A stretch of DNA of 64,000 nucleotides from Eulemur rufifrons (GCF_041146395.1 NC_090983.1:67091501-67155500); one strand, 5' to 3'; positions 1-52,977 are shown, numbered from the stretch's first letter. The notes: generated from the letters alone by a model not told the origin. Translations and numbers: made by a program.

Positions 1-799
1 TACTATCACTTTTAATTCTGAAAGGATGGGCATATTATTTACCCCGTCAAATCTCATTTTTCTTGTTTTAAGGTGTACAGCAATTGTACCTATCTCAGAG
101 GGTTGGGGTAATGACTGTCAAGCGCTTAGTACACTGTAAGCCCTTAAGAAATGCTAGTTGCAATAATAAAAATTATTTCGTATATAATTAGTACATATCT
201 GTATATGGATGTCATTTCAGGTGTTCTAAAGACAACCCTGGTGCTTAAAGTATTGGAATGTTCAAACAACCTCATGATTAGAGTTCCAAGCCAGAGGTAG
301 CTACAGGGAAATCTCAATCACAGCCCTAATTTTTTTTAGTGGAAATTATTATCCTTCCCTGATTAACACTATCTAGACAATTGTACTCCTAGAGATTTTG
401 TTCTATTGTAGGAAAGATTAATATCTTTCTTTGCTAATAGCACAAAGAATCATCATGTTGCCTCCAGGTTAGCGTCCTCCTGTTTGTAGAACTGCTCTTG
501 AAGACGTCCAGTTTTAGAAAGTTGCCAGTATCTAAAACAAATACTCATTCAGGTATTGAAACCATGTTTTCAATCCTTAAAAATATTTTCTTTACTTATT
601 TAAAACTCAGTATTATCTGCGTGATCAATTTAAGGCTCTGGGTCGGTGGGAATTTGGCTTTTTTGTACTAATATGAACATATTTTGGGAAAAAAATAGAT
701 TGTTGGTAAACTCTAACTAACTGCCTTTATCTACGAATCATTTGTAATGCTTACTAAGGTTTAACTTTGATTGTAAGGTTAAATTAAAGTCATTGTGCT

Positions 800-935
800 G
801 GACCTTGACACTCAAAAGGTAGTCCCTGGATCAACATGAGCATCACTTGGGAACTAGTTAGAAATGCTGAGTCTCAGCCACATCGTGGACCTACTGATTC
901 AGAATCTGCATTGTAACAAATTCCCATATTAAAAT
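800..935 (+). repeat. MER5A-like nonautonomous hAT element
   Basis: Matches the recalled MER5 pattern: a 'catcacttgggaacta' side, then 'cctactgattcagaatctgc', then 'ttgtaacaaattcccat'. This is an old, diverged DNA-transposon fossil; ends are approximate. Confidence 0.7.
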
Positions 936-2164
936 TTGACAAGCACGAATGTATGGCATATTATAGGGAGCTTATGTGCTACTAAGGGAAACTAGATATT
1001 ACCTTGCAAAAGGACATCTCTACTGGCTTAAAAGTTGAAAATGAAGGGGACATTTTAGGTAAGGTAAGGGATAGGGCTTGATGGTTCAATCTAAGGTTTT
1101 ATTCCTTTTGCACTTTTTTGGATGAACGCTATAGTCACTGGCTTAGTATGAAGGCTCATTAATTCTGCCAAAACCAAACCACAAGAGGCAGAAACTAAAA
1201 ATGAGCAATGAGATAAAAAGGAGATGGGGCTTTGTGGAAGGCAGAGGCTGTATAATTCATACTTTTACTCCTAGCATCCCCTAGAGAGACTCAATAGTTA
1301 CCAAGAACAAAACTTGGGTTTTCAAGTGAAATACTTACTACTCAAGCACAAAAAATTCTGACAATGATGAGTCCTGAAAGATTGCAGCACTTAATACTTT
1401 TTTTCATATAATTTGGACTAATTGTGGTTTTGTTTTACAATTTATGACTTTATTTCCTCTTTGAATTGTTAATAAGTGAAAGTTATTTCTGGCAATTGAT
1501 TTTTTGACACTTTTCATTTCCCTCTGTCTCCTCTCTTTCCTAATTAAGAAAAAGTTCCCTTGGCTTAAGGTTTACAATCCATAGCTGCATTACAGCAACA
1601 GAAATACTTTTTCTTCTAGTAGCAGCTGTTAATTAAGAGGTAAGATGGTATGTACTAAAAAATGTAAGCAATGTCTCTAAGTCAAAACAAAGAAGTAAGA
1701 CTTGTCAAGCCTAGATTATCATTGCAAAATCATTTCTCTACCAAAGAGTGTTCTGCAACTTTGGAGGGCTAATTTCTACTTACAAATCAATGTTCCTGTG
1801 AGTCCTATCTGGCACTCAAACCAGATGACTGTTTACACAGAACATAGAATTGTTAGGAAACATATGTTGGAGAGGGAATTGTGATCACTCAGAGCTCCTC
1901 TCCAGCATGGCGGAAGGAATCGCTGTTCTGTGCACCCTGGCCTTACTCCCTCTCCTAACTATTGTGCTTAGAGGTTGCAGGAGTTTTGATGTGGGGATTT
2001 CTGCCATGGATCATGGATTATGTGATTTCTATTATTCCTTTATGCAGGAGAATGGGAGGAAAAGGGGATGAAATCAGAGAATAAAATTGCCCCACTAGAA
2101 CTATTATTTAGAAATATGTTCTCTCTTTCTTTTCTTTATATGTTACATATTTCCCCCATTTTGT

Positions 2165-2410
2165 CTTATTATTATTACAGCCAACACTTATGGAGCACTA
2201 AGCTTTAGGTATTGTTCCATGTGCTTCATACATATCACCTAATCCCAACCTCACACCAGTTCTAGAGGCAGGCACTATTATCGCTACCATTTACCCAAAG
2301 GTTAAGAAATTTGCAAAATTAGCACACTTTTGCAAATGACAGAGCCAGGATGGGTCCAGTAGGTGGACTTCAAGACCCACACCTTTACTCCTTCAGTTCC
2401 TATCTTTGCA
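2165..2410 (-). repeat. MIR SINE
   Basis: Reverse-orientation MIR text: 'ggagcactaagctttaggta', 'aggcactattatcg', 'acagagccaggatggg'. Diverged tRNA-derived SINE. Confidence 0.75.
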
Positions 2411-2570
2411 CTTGGTGGTGGATCCTCTTATTACTGGCCTTATGATTATATAGAAACCGAGAGATTATCTATGTCTACTGGGAAAAGATGACTTTCTCAA
2501 TTGAACAATGAATGTGTCATACCCTGCACCTATCAACTACCATGAGATAGAAAACCCCAGTTTAGCATAC

Positions 2571-42828
<40,258 letters not shown>

Positions 42829-43340
42829 GGTACAAAGGCTTCCCTTGCAGCCTGCCCTCCCTTGGAGCCTGCTTACCTCGGGTGGAGAGGGAGCTGAAGT
42901 AGCAGCGCCAGCAGCGGCAGAGTGGCCAGAAAGCGCCCCCTCCCCGAACACAGCAGGAAACAGCAGCCCAAGGGGAGAGCTCAGCTCCTACCGCTTGTCA
43001 GTCTCTGCCTGCGTGGCATTTCACAGCAGAGCATCTGTGCCTGCTTGGCTGGCCCTGGAGAAGCCCTGCAAACACTGGCTGCAGTTCGTTCCAGGAGCAG
43101 TCGATTCCAGCCACCGGACAGTTCAACATATCACTTGTCTTGTCTCTGGGAGCCCATGTCCACCTTCCTACAAGCCCCAGAAAAGGTGGGGGCCGGGTCG
43201 GGGCTGCTGTTTCTCTCCTCCCAGTTCTCGGTCTGCACAGGCTGTAACTCAACACCACTTCTCATAAGGAAAACATTTCAAGCCATTACCCGGAAAACTT
43301 CATTCAGCTCTCACCTTCCGTGTTATGTGAGAGCGTGTGT
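42829..43340 (-). promoter_or_regulatory. likely 5' UTR and promoter region of GALNT5
   Basis: This stretch directly upstream of the start codon is richer in G+C and CpG than its surroundings, especially 42870-42960 and 43150-43260. No clear TATA box is placed at a certain distance, and the transcription start cannot be fixed from sequence alone. A consensus-like splice donor (GAG then GTAAGC on the minus strand, junction at 42876/42877) lies about 48 bases above the ATG. Several plus-strand open frames overlap here; they read across exon 1 in antisense and are not taken as genes. Confidence 0.5.
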
Positions 43341-43693
43341 GTTTTAAGGGCAATTAAAGAGAAAGAAAGCTAACTTGGCGGGCATGTGTTCCTGGTTTGT
43401 AACCCCACCTACCCCACTCCTGCTCATTAACCCTCTTGGACCCAGGTGTGCCCAATGATCTGTCTGTCATCGACCCTAATGTTTCAGCTTTGAGACACAA
43501 CGGCTTAAAGAAGCGACTGTGCATATCCTTATTATCAGAGGTGTGTGTTTAGCTATTCACAAGCCTTCCTTGAGGGAGTATCAACATATATCTTTGTAAG
43601 TCAATTACTTTTTTTTTCACTAGTCTGTTTTAATTATTAGATTCAATAGACACAAACAATGTGTCATATTGCTATAAAAGTTTCTAAACACTT

Positions 43694-44068
43694 TATTATG
43701 GTCTGCCCTCAATTTTTGTTTGTGTCTGCCCCAAAATCCATGTTGAAACCTAATCATGAACATGATGGTATTAGAAGGTATTTGGGGTCTTTGGTGGTGA
43801 TTAAATTGTGAGAGTGGAGCCCTCATAAATGGGATTAGTGCCCTTATAAAAGAGGCCCCAGAGAGCTGCCTGCCACCCTGCACCATGTGAGGACACAGCA
43901 ATAAGACACTATCTGTGAACCAGGAAACAGGTCCTCACCAGACACTGAATCTGCTGGTGCCTTAATATTGGACTTCCCAGCCTCCAGAGCCGTGAGAAAT
44001 AAATTGTGCTGTGTATAAATCATTCGGTCTATGGTATTTTGTTACAGCAACCCAAATAGACTAAGACA
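43694..44068 (+). mobile_element. MLT1/MaLR solo LTR
   Basis: Close to MLT1 text: 'ccatgttgaaacctaatcat', 'gatggtattagaaggtattt', 'ggagccctcataaatgggat', 'gtgaggacacagcaataaga', 'accagacactgaatctgctg', ending 'atagactaagaca'. It lies about 850 bases above the GALNT5 start codon, in opposite orientation to the gene. Better preserved than the copy at 14513-14890. Confidence 0.88.
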
Positions 44069-44164
44069 TACTCTCGGTTTTAGTACTTGTCAGGGACCAG
44101 TAACAATTTGAGGAGTGCATCAGGACTTGGACCAGATTTTGACTGATGCTGGTAGACAGGTAGA

Positions 44165-44290
44165 ACAGTGGTGCCCACAGGGGCTTTACATTAGAATTCC
44201 TTAGAAGAAGCTCCCCCAAATTCTGATTAATTGACAGGGGAGATGAGAGTTGATCTGGTATTCTATTTTTTAAAATCTTCCCACGTCTTA
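44165..44290 (+). repeat. MER5-like fragment
   Basis: 'ggctttacattagaattcct', 'aagctcccccaaattctgat' follow the MER5 pattern loosely. Confidence 0.45.
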
Positions 44291-44349
44291 AAACATTGGT
44301 TTAGAATAAAATGCTTAAATTTTTTTTTGTTTGCTTTTTGAACACTGTT

Positions 44350-44740
44350 CATGTAGTGATAAATTTCAGGTGTCAACTTGACAGAGCTAAGGAATACCCA
44401 GGGAGCTGGTAAAGCTTTATATCTGTAAGGGTGTCTCCAGAAGAGATTGGCATTTGAATCAGTGGACTGAGTGGGGAAGACCCTCCCTCACCCAGTGTAG
44501 TCAGGCACCATCCAATTGGTGGAGGGTCCAGATAGAAAAAAAAAAAAAGGCAGAAGAAAGGCAAATTTTCTCTCTGTCTTTTGAAGATGAGACATCTTTC
44601 TTCTCCTGCCCCTAAACATCAAAACTTATAGGTTGTCTGGCCTTTGGACTCTGGGACTTGTACCAATGGCCCCAGGTTCTCAGACCTTCAGCCTCAGACT
44701 CACAGTTACATTGTCAGCTTCCCTGGTTCTCAAGCCAGAG
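44350..44740 (+). mobile_element. interspersed repeat, probably an ERVL-class LTR
   Basis: Known repeat text recalled without a certain family name: 'ggtgtcaacttgacagagct', 'aagagattggcatttgaatc', 'agtggactgagtggggaaga', 'caccatccaattggtgg', 'acttgtaccaatggcccca'. The order fits a common mammalian repeat. Confidence 0.6.
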
Positions 44741-45425
44741 AGGGTAAGGAGAGATTCTGAATTCTTTATACTTAGACATTACCTTCTATGGCATTTGGCC
44801 TTTAAGTTTGTACTTTGCCACAAGGGAGGGAACCCAGATAAATTCAGCTGTGGTAACACATCTCTTAAATCCCTGAATCTCTTTTCTGTTCAGTGCCTGC
44901 TCACTGGGATTGGAGTCCCCACATGGATGGTGGCATTGTAGCTCAGCTATTGCCTCCACGCATCCCTCCCTCCATTTATCTGTCCTTCCAATATCGTTGA
45001 CTATGCTCTGTGGCTCAAGCCATGTGTTGGATGTTGAGTGTTGAGTGATACTAAGTAAAAGGACATAGTTCTTGTCCTTGAGGACCTCACAGTTTATTGA
45101 TGGATGTAGACAGATAGGCACACACTGTGTGTTACAATACATAATAAATAATATGGGAGAAATAATGTCCTGGATTCTATGGACATAGCTTAGTTTTGGA
45201 AGGCATGGATGGTTTTTGAGGAAGCTATTCTTAGACTTGAAGGATGGATAAGAACATAATTATCTTTGCTCATATTGTGGTCTGAGAAAAAATATCTTAG
45301 TTGGATGGTGTAAGGCAGATAAACTAGCAAAAACATAGAAGTGAAGACAAAGTATGGTACCTTAGGGGAATCACAAGTTTTTTGAGAATCACAATGACTG
45401 GAAACACAGGCTTTAGTGTTATTCA

Positions 45426-45456
45426 GTGTGTGTGTGTATGTATGTGTGTGTGTGTC
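45426..45456. repeat. (GT)n microsatellite with ATGT breaks
   Basis: GT run with two interruptions. Confidence 0.85.
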
Positions 45457-45479
45457 TATACATCCAATATGTCTCAAGT

Positions 45480-45690
45480 GCTTTGCTAAGCTATTTCCAT
45501 TGAATATCTCGCTCAGTTTTCACAACAATTCTATTGAAAAGATAAAATTGTAATACTCTTTTTGTAGTCAGGAAATGAAAATTTAGAGAGATAAAGCAAC
45601 TTCCTGTAAAGGTTGAAGGAGGTGGACCTCGAACACATGACTGTGTGACACTAAGTCCATGTGCTTAAATATCATATCACACAGTACTGC
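45480..45690 (-). repeat. MIR SINE
   Basis: Antisense: 'agtgctttgctaagctattt', 'ttcacaacaattctattgaa', 'gtcaggaaatgaaaatttag', 'gtggacctcgaacaca'. Confidence 0.7.
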
Positions 45691-45749
45691 TTTGCTATCT
45701 GTATGACCTTGTAGGTTGGTTTGGTTAATTTTATGTGGTTACTGAGCAA

Positions 45750-45792
45750 ATATATATATATGTATGTATATATATATATATATATATATATT
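45750..45792. repeat. (TA)n repeat
   Basis: TA dinucleotides with a short TATG break; likely variable in length. Confidence 0.93.
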
Positions 45793-47509
45793 TCTGCCTG
45801 CCAGTTAATGAAAAGTAGAGAAAGTGATTTAAAGTTCTTATTTTATTGAAGGTATCCTATAAATGATAGCCACTGCAATTAATATTATTGTTAACACTTT
45901 GCTGTGATAGGAGTGTGGGGTGCATGTGGGAGGCAATGTACCAGCTCTTCCCAAAAAGCAAATATTAATAGAAGACTGGTGACTAACATGATTCTGGCAA
46001 TGGGGGGAAAAGTATATCTGAGTATTTTATTTTATTTTTGCCACTCTTATTTCCTGTAATTATGGATTCAATCAATGATAATTGTACATGTACAGCTCAC
46101 TATATACCTAAAACATGAAGTGGGTGACGTTGTCCCTGCCCCAACAATTTTAAAACTTCCCTCAATAGAACACCATCAGCATAAAACATGACGCAACTAT
46201 TTATGATCCACATTCCAAAATAAAGTAAGAATTTTTTCAGTATCATGGATAGTTTGCATTACAATATTGTTTTAAATGTGAAAATAGAATGCTTTGAAAA
46301 TATTTCACTCTACAAGATTCAAGTTTTGTCCAATTACATTCTAACCCCAAATGGCACCTGGAATTACTCAAATGCCTGTTAGAAAAATCAACATTTGCCA
46401 CATCCTATGCTTGACAGCTTTAAAACACTGCTTGAAATATAACCTCAGTCCTCCATATTCATTTAATTAAAGAACACTGATTTCTTTCTCTCTCTTTGGT
46501 TTGTCCTTACTAATCAAAACATAAATTACTTTCAACAGGAGAGAATAATGTTAAGAAAATTCAAGGGGAGTCTTGGCTTATCTACCATGGGTAAAACAAC
46601 TTGTTAACTCCGACTTAGCTTTAGTCTGACACACAATTCAGAATGAGATGTGAAGTGTACACAAGAGAGTAAAGAAACATTGACAAAATCCCCAGAAAAG
46701 GAGTGGATTGCTCCTCAGACCTGGTCTAAAGTACTGACTTGGCCACTAATAACCATACGACTATGGATAAGTCTCACATGAAAGAGCTCCTGTAAGTTTC
46801 TCTTCCCAGTCCCCTCCCAGTCTTTTCTCCTGGTGAATTTATGAGAATCTGTGATGATGGCAGAAGTTGGTTGTAAGCAAAACTACAGACAGACTCAACA
46901 CTATGGATCTTCAGGCACTCAGTAACAATTTCTGGTGTCTCCCACAGCTATATATCTCTTCTCCTTTTCATATCTTTTCTGGATAAATTTAATGTTTCAT
47001 GTCTAAGACCAATGACATAGTATGGATAAAAAGAAATAGAAAACAAGAAACTTAAGAGATTCTACCTTTAGTATAATAGAAGTCAATACACACATTGCCC
47101 AACAGGTGACCTTTGTATATAGGTAAATGGTGCTGTCTTTAAATTTTAGTTGTATTTATTCTATGCTACCAGCTGGAAACTACATATATAAGTGGGTTGA
47201 TTATTTCAGGTATTCCACAGGCAGAGAGCCTGGCTTATCATTCCAGATGGTGAAATGCAGGTAGCTTTAGCTGGTCAAGTTTCAGAAGAATCTGCACATA
47301 CTTAGTTGGAGAAGATATCAGTCTGAAAATTTGAAGTTATGAAATCATCCTTGGGAGACTTTTGGAGGGGTTATTTGACTTATCAATCTGACTCCAGCTG
47401 TGTAGTAAAAATCTAAAAATATATTTTAATTTATTCTTCTGTAAAATAGTTATACTAGTAGGAGGATCTGCCCTCTACTTGGTTGTTGTCAGGACAATAT
47501 TAATAGCAA

Positions 47510-47610
47510 CCATTTAGTGAGAATTTACAGAGTGCCTGCCACTAGATAGTCACTTGATATTATCTCATTTAATCCTCAACATTTAATTTTCACAGACTAG
47601 ATCATAAACT
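47510..47610 (-). repeat. MIR fragment
   Basis: 'cagagtgcctgccactagat', 'tatctcatttaatcctcaac'. Confidence 0.55.
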
Positions 47611-48014
47611 GTTTAGCAAGACAGCTCTGCATACAGTTAGGGTGGAATCTGCATCCTTGTTCTATCTCCATGGAAAATCTTTGCATCATCCTTATTGTTA
47701 ATTAGTAGGAGCTGAATAAACATGGTTTTGTTTCTCACCTTAAACCTCCCTGATGGGAATATAGAATCTTAGAAGTCCTGGTTCCAGTTCTCCGGCTTTG
47801 CATCGAGAGTTACTTTCTCAGGGTATTTGAAAGTTTCCTGACTATGTGAGCACATTCTGAGTAACTAATATCTGTTTTCTTTCCTGATATTTACTCAACT
47901 GCTCACCCTAATTATTTAATATAAAGAAAGGTGTGAAAGGGAGAACATATTTGAACATGTATTTTATAGAGAATGATGATGGTCGATAGGTGTATCACTG
48001 AATTTCTTTTTTCC

Positions 48015-49295
48015 TGGCTTTACTAAGCTATTGATATCATTGGCTAATAAAAATTATATATATTTAAGGTGTTTGACATGATTTTTGAGATACATTGTGA
48101 AATAATTATCTCAATGGAGCTAATTGACATATCTATCACCTCACATAGTTGCCTTTTTGTGTGTGGTTGGGGGTGGTGAGAACATTTAAGATCGTAGCAA
48201 GTTTCAAGTATACAACACAGTATTATTTAGTCATTGTTGTACATTAACTCTCTGGAACTTACTGATACTGCATAACTAAAACTGAGTACTCTTTGGCCAA
48301 TATCTCCCTATTTTCCCCACCTTCCAGCCCTTGGCAACCACCATTCTATTCTCTGTTTCTACAAATTTGACTTTTTTAGATTCCATATATGAGTGAGATC
48401 ATGTAGTATTTGTCTTTCTGTGCCTGGCTTATTTCAGTTAGCATAAAGTCCTCCAGGTTCATCCATATTGTCACAAATGACAGGATTTACTTCATTTTTA
48501 AGGCTGAATATTATTCCATTGCATATAATATGTGCTACATTTTCTTTACCATTCGTCCATTGATGGACACTCAGGTTGATTCCATATCTGGGCTATTGTG
48601 AATAGCACTGCAATGAACATGAGAGTGCAGATATCTCTTCATGATACTGATTTCATTCCTTTTGAATATATGCCCAGAAGCATGATTGCTGGATTATATG
48701 ATAATTCTTTTTTTGTCTTTTGAGGAATCTCCATATTGTTTTCCATAATGGCTGTGCTAATTTATATTCCCACCATCGGTGTACAAGTGTTCCCTTTTCT
48801 CCACATCTTTGCCAACACTTGTTATTGTTTGTTTTTTGGATAGTAGCCATTCTAAAAGGTATGAGGTTATATCTCACTGTGGTTTTGATTTGCATTACCT
48901 TGATGATTAGTGATATTGAGCATTTTTGTTTTATACTACATATACCTGTTGGCCATTTGTATGTCTTCTTTTGAGAAATTTCTATTTAAGTGCTTTGTCT
49001 GTTTTTTAATTGGGCTGTTTTCTTGGTATTGAGCTGTTTGAGTTCCTTGCTAATCAGTAGAAACTCAATAAACATGGTTATACATTTTGGATATTAACTC
49101 CTTCTCAGATGTATAGTTTGCAAATATTTCCTCCCATTTCATAAGTTGTCTCTTCACTCTGTTGTTTGTTTTACTGGCTGTGCAGAAACTTTTTAGTTTG
49201 TTGCAATCTCATTTGCCTATTTCTGCATTTGTGGCCTGTGCTTTTGGGGTCATATCTAAAAAATCATTGCTCAGGCCAGTGTCAAGAAGCTCAAA
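48015..49295 (-). repeat. old L1 (L1MA/L1MB type) 3' UTR and ORF2 end
   Basis: Antisense L1. 48015-48350 is 3' UTR ('tgacatatctatcacctcac', 'cttggcaaccaccattctat'). 48350-49295 is the ORF2 C-terminal part ('gaatattattccattgcata', 'cattcgtccattgatggaca', 'ctgcaatgaacatgagagtg', 'ttcccaccatcggtgtacaa'). 5' truncated; frames broken. Confidence 0.88.
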
Positions 49296-49789
49296 GTGTT
49301 GTGGGAGGAAGACATGAGAATAACATGGATGAATAACAATGATTTGTTTGATTTGACTAGATTTTACAGTGGATTGGCCAGCAATGAGGCAGAGATTGCT
49401 GGCTGGGCCTGAGTTGCGATAAAGACTTTGGACTTTTATTTTTCAAGGAATAGAAGCTTTTTAAAGTTGGAGTGTCAGAGTGGAGAGTGAGTGGCTGTAT
49501 GAAGAATGGATTGGCAGTAGGCAAGATGCAGGCTGGGAGACCAATTAGGATGAATGCTACCTAATCGTTGCCCTACTTTCAATCAGCCTAATCACAAATG
49601 GAATAAAATCTAAGCTTTAATTGTACATGTTAGTCTATTTTTTTAAGAGCTATTTTTCTATGTCAAGTTGAGAGACTAGAAGTGGAATCATTTCCTACTA
49701 AAAAAGTGGGCCTTTATTAAAGATATAGTCTCTTAGGGTACACATAAAGCAGGAATATAAATGTCACCTCTTCTCTTTATAAGCCCAAG

Positions 49790-50100
49790 GTGTGTTTAAC
49801 TTTTAAGAAACTGCTAAAGTGTTTCCAAAGTACTTGCATAGTTTCATAGTCCCACCAACAGTGTGTGAGGGTTCTACTTCTCCCCATTTTCACCAACACT
49901 TGGCTTTTTAATTTTAGTCATTCTTGTAGTATATAGTGGTATTTATCTGTGATTTTAATTTACATTTCCCTAATAACTGATGGTTTTGAGTAGATTTCTT
50001 ACATGCTTATTTGCCATCCATCTTCATTCTTTAGTGATGGATCTGTTCAAATTTTTGGCCTATTTGTTAAAGGATTTGTTTTCTTATCATTTGGAGCAAA
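49790..50100 (-). repeat. old L1 fragment
   Basis: Antisense: 'aagtgtttccaaagtacttg', 'tagtcccaccaacagtgtgt', 'cattttcaccaacacttggc', 'tttacatttccctaataact'. Confidence 0.75.
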
Positions 50101-50212
50101 AGAAACTTTTAGGGATGATAGCTGTTATTATCTTGATCGTGGTAATAGTTTCATAAGTATATATGTAGTGTCAAAATTTATTAAATTGTATGCCTTAAAA
50201 ATGTGCAGTTCA

Positions 50213-50249
<37 letters not shown>
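50213..50249. repeat. compound (GT)n(TA)n microsatellite
   Basis: Eight GT units run straight into about eleven TA units. Confidence 0.95.
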
Positions 50250-50319
50250 ACTTCAATAAAGCTGTTTTTATAAAAGCATAAGAAAGAAATGAAAGACAAT
50301 TCCTAGACAAGAAGATGGG

Positions 50320-50620
50320 TTCAGTGTGACAGTTTCTTTTCACTCCAGGCAGGAAAAAAGTAGATGAAGCCATTATTATAGCTTGTAGATCTTTGTAGAT
50401 CTCCAGAAAATGTCCCTTCTTCTTTGGTCCTAAAAGGAACTGCAGTTCTACCCGTGGGCCTCAGCAAGGCCAGTGCAGAATTTCTGGTTGGTGTAGAATT
50501 GCCTTGGGCTGTCCGAGAGAGCAGGACATCGTGGGCTTCCACTCACGGCTTCAGCCTGTGCTCTTCTGACTCTTGTGCGAAGGCACAAAGTACGCACCAG
50601 TTCTTTTAAAACGTTTAAAT
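50320..50620. other. unexplained G+C richer block
   Basis: A 300-base stretch with several CpG, richer in G+C than its surroundings, between a microsatellite and an LTR. Both strands carry short open frames (61-81 codons) overlapping each other; none resembles a known family. It could be a decayed processed gene copy, a piece of an endogenous retrovirus or unique DNA. Confidence 0.4.
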
Positions 50621-50754
50621 AGAAGCCAATCACAAATTTAGAGTTCAGCTATAACATTATCTCTAAATTCAATTGTTGTCTTATAATTTAGCCGCATGAC
50701 ATTTGTAACAAAGACCTGTAGGCTTCAATTACAGTCTTCTCTGAAGAAAACATT

Positions 50755-51273
50755 TGTAAAACATGACACTCAGGGCACAAAGTTGGGGAGGGGACTCAAG
50801 GCTCTAGGTGTTCCAGTCTGAGTTTCGCACCGAAAAATCAGTAATCTGCCATTCTGCTTCTGTAAAACCTGCTTGCTCCTGCTTGCGACCCCCAACACAG
50901 AAATTCCTAAGTGACTACAACACCCATGTTCTGCGTAAAATGATTACAGCCCCCACGTGAAGCTATCACAACACTCATATTTTGCATGAACAAGATATGG
51001 CCCAGAGCCCAAACTGCCCAGATCCTGTTACACCAAAGATAAGAAAATGATATAATGCTTACTCAAGGCTTTTTGCACACGTGCTTGCTCAATCTTAATA
51101 ATTTTCCACCCACAAACTTACAATATAAAAACTTTCTGTTTCAAAGGCTCACGGCTGCTTTCTGTGCCGCCTTTGGGCGGTGCAGAGGGTAGTCGATGGC
51201 CAGCTAATAAAGACTCCTGATTTGGCTCAATTCGGTCTTTAGGTGGTCATTTCTCACGTCTCAGACCATAACA
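50755..51273 (+). mobile_element. probable solo LTR, ERV1 (gammaretrovirus-like) class
   Basis: LTR layout: a U3-like part with 'tgcttgctcctgcttgcgac', a TATA-like 'caatataaaaactttctg' near 51121, a G+C rich start of R ('gtgccgcctttgggcggtgc'), a polyadenylation signal in 'ccagctaataaagactcctg', and U5 text ending 'cagaccataaca'. No retroviral genes lie next to it. Edges are approximate and no certain target duplication was found. Confidence 0.65.
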
Positions 51274-52119
51274 TAGGCCCAGGGGCGAGACTGTGTGAGG
51301 GCCTCTTTCTAAGAATGATGGTGAGGGCTTTGGTAGTATACAAAGAATGAGCATGGAGAGAGGGAGAAAAACTCAATGCTTTGGAGCAGTTGGTGAATCA
51401 GAATTTCTTGATCAGTGAGTCAGGGAGTCAGGGAGTACAAAACAAACTCAATATTTCTGCTTGGGTGACTGGGTGCATACTATGTTCTATCCAAATATTT
51501 CTCCAATTTCATTATGTACCAGAATCACCCAGATACTTCTGGATGATTTTCTGAATGAAGAGCAAAATTTGCCTTTATAAACTCTATCATTAGGCTGATG
51601 GTACTAATCTGGGGACCACACTTTGAGAAACATTGGTTTTTTGATGAGATAGGAAAGCCTAGATAAAAAATAAGTCTGTGGGGGTGGGGGGATGATGATG
51701 ACTTTGATTATGGTCATCTTGAGTTTGAGGTGTCAATGGAATATTTGATCAGAAATATCCATTGTCATAAGAAGTTGGCTTGGATAGGAAAGAAGCCAGA
51801 ACTCAAGTGCCTTGTGGAGTAATGAGCATGTATTTGATATTGTACACATAAGATTACTCAGGTAGTCTATGTGTCCATAAAGCACAAGAAAATGGCTGAG
51901 AAAAACTCTGGGAAACTCATGTGAAGCGGGTAGAGAAAGTGTATGATAAGAATGAGAAGGAGAAAGAGCAATTGGAGAGAGAAGGAAGACTGAAAAATAG
52001 TAACATCATAAAATTCCAGGCAGGAGAGGGTAGAAGATGGTCAATAAGATCAGATGTTTCTAGGAAGTTAAGCAAAATATATTCTAAAAATAGTTCTTAG
52101 ATTTGCCAGCTAAGATTTC

Positions 52120-52570
52120 ATTGGCAGTCTTTTTAATTGAGGTAAAATTTATACAGCATAAAAGTAGTTATTTTAAAGTGAATAACTTGGTGCCATTTAA
52201 TATATTCATAATGTTGTGCAATAAACACCTCTATCTAGTTCTAAAAATTATCGTCACCCCAAGAAACCCTGTACTCATTAAGCAATTACTCCCCATGCTC
52301 TCTTCCTCCCACCCCTGACAATCCAATCTGCTTTCTATCTCTATGGATTTGCCTATTCGGGATATTTAATATAAATAGAATCATACGATACATGACCTTC
52401 TGTGTCTGGCTGCTTTCACATAGCATGTTTCCAAGACTCATTTACTTTGTAGAATGTATTTGTACCTTGGTTTCTTTTATGGCCGAATAATATTCCAGTG
52501 TATGTGTATGCCACAATTTGTTTATCTATTCATCTGTTGAGGGACATGGGGTTGTTTCTACCTTCCTGGC
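52120..52570 (-). repeat. old L1 3' end
   Basis: Antisense: 'ttaattgaggtaaaatttat', 'ccaatctgctttctatctct', 'gaatcatacgatacatgacc', 'ggccgaataatattccagtg', 'ctattcatctgttgaggga'. Confidence 0.85.
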
Positions 52571-52840
52571 CTCCTGGCTCCATTTTGTCAGAGTTTGACA
52601 TTAGTGACTCATTTGATACTGATAACTTTCATAGCCCCCCAAAACCAATTTTTGCCCCCTTGAGGGTAACATCACCTTATTGGGAAAAATGCTTGCACTA
52701 CACTCTAATGCCTTTGATAAATACAGAATTTTAGTAGTACAACTTTTTAATAAATAAATCTTACCAATAAATGAATACTTTTTCTTATAAATAATGTTTT
52801 TCATAAGCAAAGACTTTTATTTATTGTAAAATATTCTTAC

Positions 52841-52977
52841 AAACGTGTACACACAAACATAAACCACACATGGAGTTGTGTGTTTATATATAAATACATA
52901 GACACATTTGTGTGCACATGTGTAAAGTATACGCATTGCTCATCTTTCCTTCTCCCCCAAGCGCTCCTTCTTTGCAG
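52841..52977 (+). repeat. left arm of a 137-bp inverted repeat
   Basis: Reverse complement of 55431-55567 with seven mismatches and no gap by eye (about 95% identity). The arm contains 'tgtgtgtttatatataaata' and 'gtgcacatgtgtaaagtata'. Not recognised as a known family. Confidence 0.92.

Larger units (their letters stand above)
1..2570 (-). other. GALNT5 intron 8 (partial)
   Basis: A-T rich intronic DNA below the exon 8 donor. The remaining exons of the gene were searched for on the minus strand by their expected peptide text and not seen. Apart from a MER5-like and a MIR element (listed separately) nothing else is recognised. Short open frames near 1700-2070 have no family resemblance. Confidence 0.8.

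Noticed and set aside
42829..42951. Start of GALNT5 at 42951
   Set aside because: The codon there is GTG on the minus strand. The ATG at 42828 begins the expected basic tail and membrane anchor.
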